From Armillaria gallica (lineage: Eukaryota > Basidiomycota > Agaricomycetes > Agaricales > Physalacriaceae): a DNA stretch of 64,000 bases. The notes under the pieces were generated by a model. It saw only the letters and a list, made by a program, of their open reading frames with translations, was not told the origin of the DNA and ran no database searches. Below are positions 38,441-49,097 of the stretch, piece after piece (the stretch's first letter is position 1; each line of letters opens with the position of its first letter). The position numbers were made by a program, and so were the translations under genes. The stretch spans positions 310,001-374,000 of the forward strand of contig JBANDB010000017.1 in assembly GCA_037576215.1 (NCBI GenBank), in the 5' to 3' direction.

Positions 38441-38899
38441 ACTCACATGTTCTACTTCTTCCAATTATTGTATCCAATCTTGTTGATTTAGATAATTTGC
38501 TATAGACTAAAACAAATGAATTACTGTATGATCAAACTTGAAGAAAACCTGAATACCTTTAAATCTCTATACTAAATAGAATAAGTAATATGTATACATT
38601 AATAAATGATAAATCTTTACCATCTTGACAATATAGTGAAGAACCTTTATCATACATAATTTATATGGTTGTGTTAAGAGAATGTTCTTCACAAAACCAT
38701 GAAAGTTATATAATGGCTGATTATAGTGGTTGTCTGAAAACCAATCAGATAAATCATGTAAGATCAAATATTGACTAACCATGGAATATCAGAGCAGGAA
38801 AAGTTGATGACATGCATACACTAAAAAGCTGGGTGATATTTGGATGCCTGGTTTGATATTAAAGTAGATCTAGTGATAAAAAGCATTATCAGTACCTTA

Positions 38900-40004
38900 A
38901 GTACAGTCTTCGATCTACTTCATTTTTGAATTTCTTGGAAAATGAGAACATATATTGACATGAAAAGAGAATAACATACTTGCATCATTTGCTCTTTATT
39001 ATTAGCTTGAACTTGATAGACATGAACAATTTTAGGCTGATCATTGACATATGCATAGTATCCATCAAAAGCAGAGTTCTCATCCTGCTGGTAGCATGAA
39101 ATAGGTTCCTCAAGGTATATGTCTCCTGGAATCAGGTTTCTGATCTGCAAAGATATAGGTGTAAGTTTATCAATTATTAATAATATAGAACTTGAATGAA
39201 AACACATACTGTTCCTTTATAAGTACCCTGTTGTTGAAGCACTTGCAGCAGTGTCATCTGAAGCTTTTCCATATTTTTATTGTGCTGATTGCCCAAGGTG
39301 CATATGTCTTCAATATTGTCCTTGATGGTTGATGTAACATTTCTCTCTGACATCTCCATTGCACCAGTCAGGCACTGAATTTTGTGGTGACTTGATCTTG
39401 TATATCAGAGAGAACTAGTTGTGTTGTGGTTGTTGTTCAGATCTGAAAACTGGTTAAGAGGGATTATATTGATGATAATAAACCACCTACCAGAAAGTCT
39501 TCTTTGACTGCTTGTACCTGCTGCTGGAAAGTACCAATGTTATTTGATATCTTCTTGGCTTTAAAAAATCGCCAGATTCCACGAGGTGACATATCTTCAT
39601 TGTTTAACTTCAATTGGAGATCAGTCAGGTATCTGTATATTATTTGTGAGAAAGTTCAGATAGTAAATGTGTGTTAACTCACTCCTGAAACTCCACACAG
39701 ACTTTCTGAAAATGTAATGCACTGGTTGGACCATGTTCAATCACAGTGCCTCACAGCAATCAATGTGTTTACAATATGCTCAGCGAGCTCTTGCAAATCA
39801 CTTTTATTCTGTCCTGCTCTCTGCAAGAATTCTTAGTGAAGATAATGGAAATGAACACAACTGCTAACACACCTGGATATTCTCGAGAGTGACCACCACA
39901 CACAAGGCTGCACCTTTGATAAAAGGAAAAGGAGCCATCTCTCCTGCTGCAGCAGTAAGTCTTGCAGCTTGGATGCAGGAATCAATATCAAGGTAACGAG
40001 ACAT
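38900..40004 (-). pseudogene. Agaric protein with N-terminal helical-bundle-like region, probably decayed
   Basis: ATG at 40004 opens MSRYLDIDSCIQAARLTAAA and GEMAPFPFIKGAALCVVVTL, typical of the four-helix (HeLo/MLKL-like) N-termini that precede NACHT or kinase-like domains in agarics. Later exons read AGQNKSDLQELAEHIVNTLI, YLTDLQLKLNNEDMSPRGIW, FQQQVQAVKEDFLV, then IKDNIEDICTLGNQHNKNME and GDIYLEEPISCYQQDENSAF ... NDQPKIVHVYQVQANNKEQM, which looks like the entry to a kinase-like fold. Introns are short. The exon near 39740 carries out-of-frame changes. No later catalytic motif is found. Such proteins are linked to incompatibility and immunity in fungi; that role here is inference from the family. 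Confidence 0.45.
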
Positions 40005-40026
40005 GGTCATGAAAGTAGAACAAAAA

Positions 40027-40262
40027 AGCGTAGATAAATACTGAGCAGCACGGCTGCCATGTATATAACACATGAAATAATTATAGTAAGATTTGAACTA
40101 TTGCTGAACTGTATGAGTCTTCTTCAACAGTTGATCGCACGGAACGAAACAGGGTGTAGATAAGTGCGGGGCCGCATGACTACAACGGCGCGTGAAATCA
40201 TTATAATAAGATTCAGATTGTTGCTGAGAACCGCGCGAGGCTTCTGCAACAGTTGATTGCAC
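40027..40262. repeat. Tandem duplication, two units of about 118 bp
   Basis: Unit 1 (about 40027-40140) and unit 2 (about 40153-40262) share GCGTAGATAA/GTGTAGATAA, CATGAAATAATTATA/GTGAAATCATTATA, AGTAAGATT/AATAAGATT, and TTCTTCAACAGTTGATCGCA/TTCTGCAACAGTTGATTGCA. Unit 1 repeatedly has T or A where unit 2 has C or G. It is just upstream of the helical-bundle gene and may carry its promoter. Confidence 0.65.
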
Positions 40263-40724
40263 AGGTATATGGCAGTGAAGATGCTTGGCGATCATCTGAA
40301 TCTCGCCGGCAGACGTGAGCTGGACCGGTGTTGGTAGAGGAGCGACCAAACATCTTTTGTTCCCGCGAGAAGACCCTAAACGCTGCCCATTGGTGCTCTC
40401 GGCAATAATATATCAGCGTTGGTGCGGGGCTTTTAAAGAATTAACCATGAAGTCCTCAAACTGGATAGATACCTTGCTCTTGGTTGGTACCGCACAAGAG
40501 CTTGATACTGCCACCTTAAACGCACGTATATTCACACCCCGCCGCGAAACGTCAACGCTATGCAGCACATAAATTTAAAGGGAAGCGATAGATAATATGC
40601 CATAGAGCTCTCCGCTAGGTATATCTGGATGTGTAGATCATCAGCTAAGAATAAAGAAATCAAACACAACACATCAACTCACTTCAAAGCTTTTACGATC
40701 AATGAGAACGTATCGCGATGCACC

Positions 40725-41210
40725 TCAGCATTTGATGAACCCGGTGTCAACAGTGTTTGACCCATCTTTAATCCCGCGCACCCATGCGATAAGCTGGAAG
40801 TCCTCATCCTGAAATAAACGCTTCATCTCACGGAGATTCGATTCACAAGGCTGCACTGGGATCAGTGCGGTGGGGGTAATTGAATACAGAAGAAGGGTTT
40901 GATCGGCCTTATGCAGATTTGCTCTCGGACCACAACCACGATCACGATTGGTACTCGACGTTTCTTCTAGAGCGCAAGCAAATGTGAACGAGCAAGGGCT
41001 CGACGCGACAATGTGATGGAGACCAGACGTAATCTGCGTACACCAAATCGACTCGCCAGATACCAAAGACGGCATTGGCTGGACAATAGTTTGATACCCT
41101 TTGCTTGCGGGATGTTGGGCTGCATCAGTTCCTGCATTTCTGAACATGCTATAGATAGGCAAGAATACTGAACAATGGAGGTATCTCGATTGAGTCAAGG
41201 TCTCCTCCAT
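40725..41210 (-). CDS. Hypothetical ORF, 161 codons
   Basis: Open frame METT-like start (MEETLTQSRYLHCSVFLPIY) to GFIKC and stop. No domain, signal peptide or membrane segment is recognised. It may be a single exon of a larger gene or chance. It is the longest frame between 40.3 and 42.3 kb. Confidence 0.3.
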   Translation of the reverse strand: MEETLTQSRYLHCSVFLPIYSMFRNAGTDAAQHPASKGYQTIVQPMPSLVSGESIWCTQITSGLHHIVASSPCSFTFACALEETSSTNRDRGCGPRANLHKADQTLLLYSITPTALIPVQPCESNLREMKRLFQDEDFQLIAWVRGIKDGSNTVDTGFIKC

Positions 41211-42378
41211 CTATTTAGGTGGTAGTCCTGGAGAGGAATTGTAAAGGTGTATGAATTGACACAGTGGATCGAAACGTACATCACAGAGAGGAGGCTGTTG
41301 CCGCAGTTCCGCCAACAGTTTTGGCAGCACCGTTTTTCCGTCTTTGACACCTCTCAATCTCATCTTTTGGAGGATCCTCAGATGATTCGTGGTCAATATT
41401 GTCCCTGGACAGACCGTGCAGACAATTCCTGGAACTCCGCAACCACGCAAAACAAAGGACGAGGAGGTAGTTGCCTAAGGATGAAACTGAGAGAGGTGAT
41501 GGGGTGCAGATCAAGCACAAAATACTTCAGGCTGTCGAGAGAAGGAAGCATGGCTTGCCAGTGCATTGATCTCCGCTATCGATGCATGAAACCCGTGATT
41601 CGCTGTCAACGATTCGAATACTCTATGAAGGTAGCATGGAAATTTGAAGCACAAGGTCTGGTTAGATTCTGAATGCTATCCGGAAGCAGCTCTTCTGATG
41701 GTGGTGGGCCTGGTACATTTCAAAATAACAGTAAAATGACTAGCTATCAGATTAACAAGGTAAGAAAAAAACAGCACGGAGAAGACAATCACTCACAAAC
41801 TGGAGACCATCTAACGCCATAGACCTACTACCTTTCTGTTCTCCCTCCTGCTCCACTGACCATTGAACGTGTTCTGTGACGTGTAAAAACCCAATTGCCA
41901 TGGAATGTATTCCTTGGGAACGAAAAGATTCGTGACTTGGGCTCCTTCGCTGCTAGGTAGTAGATCCTCAGCCAGAAGATCAAAGATGCGATATCATGAT
42001 GAGGATAAGCCTGATCCAACAATGCCGCCAAACCATTGCAGTTCCTGCTAAGCTGCTGTAGGATAACGATGGTAATAGACGCAATAGATGCCTCTGATTT
42101 CACTGACCTGGATGTATGCACCAAGTGATGCTCCACGAAAGTCGCAATGCGGAAATTTCCATGAAGGTTGGCACGGTGTTGGTACCGGCACAAAGTACCA
42201 ATCAGGAACGGGTGATGGAAAAGGCATCATAGGGCGTCGAACTTAAACTGCTGTCGGCACAGGAAAGATCGCTTAAGTGCGAAGTGATGGACTCTGGCGG
42301 TAATAACTTCGATCTTGATGGTACGTTCGTTGAGTCTTTGCACCAACTGCTCATGGATGGTACTCTGGGTAGTTGGCA
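41211..42378. other. Unassigned stretch
   Basis: Several frames of 60-140 codons on both strands (for example 41247-41672 plus and 41828-42193 minus) overlap each other and show no recognisable domain. Confidence 0.3.
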
Positions 42379-42380
42379 TA

Positions 42381-42647
42381 CTGTCCTTTCCTGTATGGAA
42401 GCAACGGCGGAGGACCCCTTATGCTTATAAATACTTCCAGCGTATGCAACGAGGGGTGCTTTAGGCCTTACGTTGCCTAAATCCCGCAACATTTTGCCCT
42501 GCAGGGAGCAAATTTTTGCTATTTTTGGATCTTATTTGATTCCTTCGTAAGCAACAACCCCCTCCTTATGCCTTACGAAAGTTCAAAATAGACAACGCAA
42601 CCGACCCCCCCTTACGCCTTACGTTGCTTCCATACAGGAAAGGACAG
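42381..42647. mobile_element. MITE 1, 267 bp, 26 bp perfect terminal inverted repeats, TA target site
   Basis: Left end 42381-42406 begins CTGTCCTTTCCTGTATGG. Its exact reverse complement ends the element at 42622-42647. Both sides are flanked by TA (42379-42380 and 42648-42649), as in Tc1/mariner-type elements. The interior has no ORF and repeats CTTACG-containing subterminal motifs (GCCTTACGTTGCC, GCCTTACGAAAG, CGCCTTACGTTGC). It is non-autonomous and would need a transposase from elsewhere. Confidence 0.85.
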
Positions 42648-43140
42648 TACCCTGAGGCATGAGTGGTACTTGAGCTTGAAAGCCGGTGATGGCTGGCACT
42701 GGCGCGTGCCCAGCCTTTGAACCCAATTCAAACCATGACTCTGATGTCGTCCTTCCCTTACTCTATGCAAATAAGGCCTTTGAGATGACAGAGTGGTCCT
42801 GGAGTCTTGGAGGCTGACACGGACGTCTTGGGATGATAAATGACTCATATCCGTAGTGATACTTCTTGTCCTTGGAGCAACGTACTCAAGGTCACACAAG
42901 CTTGTACTGAATCAGTAACACACCGATTTCCTTCTTGCCCCCATCACTACCTATACGCTCGCATCATGCTGGAACCACGACTGGCCAGTATGCTTTGTTG
43001 CTTGCAGTGTCCAAAGCGCTCGACAACTGACATCCCCCACTCAGATGGGAAGATTTGCTCAGCTAGTGGCGAGGTAGCCCACATGCCCCAAGAGTATGCT
43101 ACATTGTCACCTCACCCTCTCTTTGTCTAAGTTTTCTTTC

Positions 43141-43430
43141 TAGGTCTACAGCTGTTGTTGCTGCGAGCGATTTCCAGGTCGCCACTGCCACCATCGTCCG
43201 AGCTGGCTTTCCCTTCTGTACTTGTCGCTTCAGGATACACCAGGCAGATCCCGGCACCTCAGGCACCTTCCCAGTCCATTTCCCCGTCGAGAATTGCATC
43301 GGTGCCGACATCATCTTTCTCACCAGCAACGACAGTCTGTTCGACCTCATCCCACTCACCCCAGACCATCCCAACCCCGCCAACCTGCAATACGAACGCT
43401 TCGCAGTGCCTTCAGCCCATCACTTATGAA
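43141..43430 (+). pseudogene. Fragment of an unassigned gene, possible BTB-type segment
   Basis: One frame reads FQVATATIVRAGFPFCTCRF, then VENCIGADIIFLTSNDSLFD and LIPLTPDHPNPANLQYERFA before a stop at about 43429. GADIIFLTSNDSLF resembles the start of agaric BTB domains, a weak match. Its beginning parallels FRVATAQAAIVGAG at about 50310, so the two loci are probably related. No complete gene is present. Confidence 0.35.
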
Positions 43431-43683
43431 AGCGCCAACTCTGATCGACATCTTGTCAATGTCCTCGCCACCACCAGTCTTGTCAAGGCTTTCCTCCTAC
43501 TCTACATGTTCCTTGTCTATCGTGGTACCGGTGCCTACTCTTTTCATCACCTGCGGCCAACACTCCCAAGGATTCTATTGACTTATCCTCCTCCACACTG
43601 CAGCAGCTCTGGACCCATATCACCACCATAGGTATTGCTGATGATAGGGACCTGCGAAAGTGCATTGAAGAGGAATGGGAATA

Positions 43684-44163
43684 CTGTACTATTTCGACCT
43701 TACATTCATGGCTTGTGACATGTTATGCAGCATCTTCAGCCGAGCAGATGTTCACGGATGGCTGTGACAGGGTATGTTATCTTCATATTGTACCATCTTC
43801 ATTACTGTTGTGGCCTTGTGGTTATCTTCTGTGACTGAACACTTAGGCTGTGAGTTCAATCCTTTATGATTGCAGCTTTTTACCATCCAGTGATGATGTT
43901 GCGGATTGCTGGATTGTTCGGGTGGATGAAGACTTGACTCTTGTAGGTAACGCGGAATCCGTCTTTGAGCTGCCAGAGTGGAGTCGTCGAGGCCGCATCA
44001 TAAAACCGAATCGCTGGTATGACGGAAACATCTGGGAATGCACATAGACTAGAATTTTCTTTCGACTCTTCACTATAAGCTGTGACATGCTATGAGGTAT
44101 GCATATCTTCGTTTCACAGGCCTCTGTGACACGTTATGTGAACTTAAGGTCGAAATAGTACAG
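43684..44163. mobile_element. MITE 2, about 480 bp, inverted ends, TA target site
   Basis: The left end (43684) begins CTGTACTATTTCGACCTTA and its reverse complement closes the element at 44163. Both are flanked by TA. The first bases (CTGTNC) recall MITE 1, suggesting the same transposase family. A small frame (43850-44047) inside has no recognised domain. The element lies between two fragments that look like parts of one locus (43141-43430 and 44250-44500). Confidence 0.7.
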
Positions 44164-44249
44164 TACCGGCTTTCTCCATCCAAGTTTAAATTCGATGCAC
44201 AGTGCCTAGCGGTGCCAGTGTAAGGGCCGGACAAAGGGATGGAAGGTCT

Positions 44250-44500
44250 CTACGTTTTGAGGAGTGTCTTGGAGAAAGTGATGCGTTAGGGTTTCAAGGT
44301 TTTTGCGGTGGAAGGCTTCTCCACTTTTACTAGTGGCTCCGACGACACATCTTACCTTTCCGTATGGACAATATGCATGTTTCTGAAGGCTAGAATACTA
44401 CAATTCTGACACCTAATACATCTTTGCCAAGTGAGCGATGCATCCTAACCAGCTCCTCCTCTCTGAAGACGTATTAGATATGCCTGCCTCTCATCGTGTC
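44250..44500 (+). pseudogene. Fragment related to the locus at 50.3 kb
   Basis: The translated strip contains SGSDDTSYLSV and a later CQVSDAS. It parallels GGSDDTSYPAVLPRN and RQGSDASYV at 50360-50470. At the DNA level GTGGCTCCGACGACACATC matches GCGGCTCCGACGATACATC. Frames are broken. Product unknown. Confidence 0.4.
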
Positions 44501-44983
44501 TGTGTGCATCTTGGGGTAATTCTGCAACCTTACTCGACCAAATACTCCGAATAATAGGCTTGGCCACTGTTACACAGTCTTTCGTCGGGTCGCTGTCGTG
44601 TAAATTCAGGGTGTACGAACAGAAAATCCAGCAAAAGAATTATCACCGTCTGGGCCGACGATTGCACTTTTTATCCAATTCACCGATCGTTTAGAAGCAT
44701 GGTTGACGATGCGTGCCGCCATCCATACCTCGACGAGATTCGTGACCCTAGAATTCGGAGGGCATGATCGTCATCTACTCTAGACCAAAGTAGCCGACCG
44801 TAGCGCCTGCTTTGTAAAGTTGGCGGAAAAAATCTCGGCTCGCTAAGCACCTGTCAATTGTGGAAGGAAGGAAGGTGAGACTAAGTAATTGTCTCGTATA
44901 TTGTCTTGCTTTCTGTGGCGTGCTTTGAACGTTGTCCCTTACGATCCCCCTCTTATCATCCATCACAGGGTTGTTCGGTCGAT
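44501..44983. other. Spacer before the HNH-type gene
   Basis: No gene recognised. It presumably includes the promoter of the plus-strand gene starting at 44984. Confidence 0.3.
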
Positions 44984-46300
44984 ATGCAGAATTACGACCC
45001 TTCGCAATTCGTCTTCCCGCATGGTCCTGCCCCACTGCCTGCGAACGCTCCCGAGAACTTCTCACCGCAACAGCAAACGGCTTACGCCATTGCCCAAGCA
45101 GTCGAATCTCTTTCTACCGTCACCGTGTCAACAAGATCTATGTCACCACAGGTGGCGGGACGACTTCTGGGCTATATGCTGCTTGAGGCTCCAACAGCGG
45201 AAGGAAGGGATAACGTTACTTTCGAAATTGCGTCGTGCAGTAGAGATGAGACACAGCTGAAGCAGCTGGCTCAGTTTTACGCAAAAGTATACATCCAAAC
45301 CTGTGAGCCGTTTTCTTCGAACTCGGAAGTAGTTATGTTCACAACGTATCCTTTCAGTCAAGGCGAACGGCGGGAGGACCCCTGGTGACATGGATTTAGA
45401 CGAGTCATCATCTGATTTATCAGAGGATGAAGAGGACGAAGACTATGCTCCTCCCAGTAGCATGAAAGAAACCCACTGGGAAACAAAGCAAAACGTTAGT
45501 TGCCTATCTGTCCGATATGTTTCCACATTAAAGTCTGTTTTAGGCCTCGAAACGTGACCGGCGTCAATGCATAGTATCTCGCTATCACGATGTCCAATAC
45601 ATGGACGATCTTTCCCACTTTGAGCCCAACCATCCTCTGCTCAGTATTTCAAGAACCATTTGGCTCTGTAAGAGAGGCTCGCATCATACCCAAACGACAG
45701 GCCAACATTGCTGATGATAACAGGCAAGCCAAGGTATTCATCGACTTTCCTTGTCACTCTGTACAACTGAAGATAAATTTATAGCATGAATACTCGGCGA
45801 GGGCATCTAGCATTTTATCTCGATTTGGAAAGACAGATATCTTCGAGGAGCTCAATGTTGACGACCTGAGTAACATGATGACACTGAATATCTCGTTCTG
45901 TGAGCCCCTTGATGGGCTCAATATGTGTCTCACGGCCGTAGAGGTATGGGCTGTGTTTCAAAGGAGCATTTTCGTGTTGTGAACCCCTCGCTTTTAGGGA
46001 CGGCCTAATACTTACAAGATTGAGGCCCTTCACCCTGCCATGCTGTATATGATACCCGAAAACCCTGTCACGTTCACCACCCCCGACGAGAAGAGCCTTC
46101 CTCTCCCCAGCCCTGCGCTTCTCGCCCTTCACCGAGCATGTGCGCGGGTTGCCCATCTCTCAGGTGCTGGCAGATATGTTCATGATTTATTGGATATGGA
46201 TGATACTGAAAGTGATGTAACGGAACCTAACGGCGTTCATCAGGTCAACGGCCTTCTTCAAGGGCTCAGCATGGATTCCGTGCCTCATACAAACGGTTGA
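44984..46300 (+). CDS. Fungal HNH-nuclease-domain protein, possibly inactive
   Basis: Start ATG at 44984: MQNYDPSQFVFPHGPAPLPA. Exons follow with helical text (SMSPQVAGRLLGYMLLEAPT, QLKQLAQFYAKVYIQT), an acidic linker (LDESSSDLSEDEEDEDYAPP), the nuclease-like core (RQCIVSRYHDVQYMDDLSHF, then EARIIPKRQANIADDNRQAK), and the conserved tail (SILSRFGKTDIFEELNVDDL, NMMTLNISFCEPLDGLNMCL, RPNTYKIEALHPAML, CARVAHLSGAGRYVHDLL). This order matches the basidiomycete HNH-domain family. The core usually reads AHIIP; here it is ARIIP, so the key His is absent, and the frame slips near 45655. Cellular role unknown. It may be a degenerate member. Confidence 0.6.
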
Positions 46301-47056
46301 TTGTTGGTGGTAGAGCCATCTGTGTCCTTTACGAGGGACCATAACCGAATTTAAAGTATTTTCGTCGCTATTTTCAGACAGGTACAAGATGGGATAATCG
46401 GGGGAGATGTCAGATACACCACTGATACACCTTGAAGCTGGTCTTTACCTGACCCAAAATAACATTTATTTCTTACTGTTGACCACCGATTAAGTGCTAT
46501 GGGTGAACTCTTGGCACCTTCCGGCTCCGAGGAAATGATCTTGACTGATTTTTGTGGATGTATGAAGAACGTTGATGCAATTTATCTAGAGTTTCAGTTG
46601 TTGCATGATCATTAATGAGATAGTGGCGGTTGGCTGATATATCATCCGAGAAGGATAGATTTTTGCAAGAGTCATCCCAAGACTAGCTTAGGCCTGGGGC
46701 TTATAGAATGACATTGGACCTTAAACCGAGCTCGAGCCAGTCGCAGTGTCGATTCGATGGACTGTGGCTGGCGATATTCAATAGCATTGTTATTCGCGGC
46801 CATACTGGCTGTAACTATAAGATACAGTCAAGAAACATCTGATATACAGTAGCTTGAAACACGAGAGAGATAGCAATGAACCAGTTGAGAAAGTGACACG
46901 AGATGATGATTGGGAGACGAAGAATGAAAGATGAGGAATATAGACATCCTATTGACAATGGCTGCAGCGATCCAAGGATAGAGAAGGTGTTGTATATGCG
47001 CAGGTGAGGGGAATTGCTCAAGGAAAGAAAACCGATAAGGAAAAGAGATGAAGAAA
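46301..47056. other. Convergent 3' spacer
   Basis: Lies between the ends of the plus-strand HNH-type gene and the minus-strand J-domain gene. No gene recognised. Confidence 0.35.
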
Positions 47057-48858
47057 TCATGGGCGAACTTGGCCTCGTCCTCGACCACGTCCTCGAGGCA
47101 TTGCGCCTCGTACATTCTCTGCAACGTGGACGGACTGCCTTTGAAGACTGCTTGGGCCTTCTTCCGAGAGCATTTGAGATTGCGTTTGCGTGCGTCGACG
47201 CTTCTCCTTCTGTTGCTTGTTATGAGACGCACTTGGGGCGGCGGTTTCTTGAGACAGCCAATCATCCTGCACCCTCCTGCTCACTCATGCTGGCGGTAGA
47301 AGGGGGGGAGAAGCCACCGAAACGCATGAGGAACTTGATGATTTCGTTGTAGCGCTCCAAGCGTGCATTGTCATTGAGAGCTTCATTGACGCTATTGGGC
47401 TTCAACATGATGTTGTATCCTTCGGTCGAGGTTACCCATGACCATGCCTTGCTGATATCATCAGAGCTGGCTAGAGATTTGTCGAGGATCATCCAAACGA
47501 CTTCAGGGTCACGAGAATCAAGGGCCAGAGTGAGAAGATTGGTGGATTCGGGAGGTGTGTAAATGGGCTTGGAGTCGTCGTCTTTGGGAGGGAAGGCGTT
47601 AAAGAAGTACGTGACGATCTTTTGGTGACCATTTCGTAGGGCAATATGAAAGGCAGTAAGACCTTCGTTGTTGCGCTCTTCGGGATCGGCATCTGCATAC
47701 AAGTTTGGTTAGGCCCAAATCTACATGGACGCTGAAACTCACTATGTGCGTCAAGCCATGTTACGAGCTCGTGATCGCCTTTCAAGGCGGCAATATGTAA
47801 CAAGGTTTCCTGAGGATCCCTTGGTTTTTGAGAGACAAACTTCTCGCAATCACGCTTGATTTCCCCTCCCGCAGCGTCAACATCGTCCTCCCATACGCCG
47901 GCCTTGACTTCAGTCGCATTGCCCGCACGCGCAGCGGCAAAAACAGCAGACCTCAAAGCTTGAGCTTTCTGCAGGTGAGCGCGTATAGCTTGTTTAGCTT
48001 GTCGACGCTGAGCCGCTGCTTCAGACATTTTTGCTTTTAACTTTTCCTTCTGTCGTTGCTCCGCCAGATGCCGGGCTGTGTAAAGATGGTTAATGTGAGA
48101 ATGCTTACAAGAGTTGCGCCAACGAACCTCGTTCCCGGTCTTGCTTTGCCTTGCCTTGCGAGCAGCATCCTCCCTCTTGCGACGCTCCTGGGCTGCAACT
48201 TGTTCCTCGCGAGATTTATGCACGTATTCTTCGGATGACTCCCTCATCGGAATGAAGTGTACAAAGGGATACCCTGACAAGAAGAAGATAAGTTCTTATC
48301 CCTTTGACAGCACCAGAGATACAAACATATGAATTGTTCGAACAAAAATCCAAGAAGGCAAAAGAGTCCGAATATGAATCTAAGAAAGTCAAGGGGTAGG
48401 CATAGGAACCTAAGAAGGTAAAAGAGTCAGCAGCCACTATGCACAAAAAAGAGGCGCTGCTGCACTTGTAGAGGTCCATCCGAGTTTCATCGTTGGAGTA
48501 GTACTTGACGTCTGACTGAGTAGTCATCATAATCGTCGTGGATGTTGTCGAAATACTGGATAAGCGTCTTGTAGGCGTCTACTAGTTGCTGAAACTCCCT
48601 GGTGGCATTAGGGTTGTTAGGGTTTTTGTCGGGGTGCGTGCGCAAGGCAATCCAGAGTGATAAAACGACGGTGAGGGCGTATACATATTGCGAAATACAA
48701 AACAGCTACTTTTTTGTAAGTGGCTTTTCACCACATCTAGGGATGCACCCTGAGAAAAGAAAGTTAGTTAGCTATCGATGCAGAGGAGTAAGCTGTACCT
48801 TGTGCAAGTGCAGGACGGCGTAGGCGCCGGCTATCGAGGCATGATTTAGAGGCATCAT
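47057..48858 (-). CDS. J-domain (DnaJ-like) protein with basic coiled coil and ankyrin repeats
   Basis: Start ATG at 48858: MMPLNHASIAGAYAVLHLHK, an intron, ASLDVVKSH, then IALRTHPDKNPNNPNATREF with the HPD motif that stimulates Hsp70 ATPase (about 48640). A Lys/Arg/Glu/Ala coiled-coil segment follows (EEQVAAQERRKREDAARKA, EKLKAKMSEAAAQRRQAKQA). Ankyrin-type repeats come next (ETLLHIAALKGDHELVTWLD at about 47780, GLTAFHIALRNGHQKIVTYF at about 47650, LLTLALDSRDPEVVWMILDK). The end is an Arg/Gly tail, AMPRGRGRGRGQVRP. The acceptor before IALRTHPD is not a clear AG and the C-terminal junction near 47270 is uncertain. It is head-to-head with the BCS1-like relic, 239 bp between the starts. Confidence 0.7.
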
Positions 48859-49097
48859 GGCGCAGGAAGAGGTAGATGTGGTTCGTGGTCAAGGATCAAA
48901 ATCAAAAGTAAATGTTGCGAGCATTGACTATACACGAGGCCCTGCGAAATTCGCCAATCACATTTTATATAATTAATAGGACTTAGTCGTCGAAAGTGCC
49001 AATGAGACGCGACACCCAAATAGGAAGGCGTCCTTTGGTCACCACCTACCACTGTGGCTCGTCGATTTCCTGTGTCTCACGTTGTCACTCTCACTGA

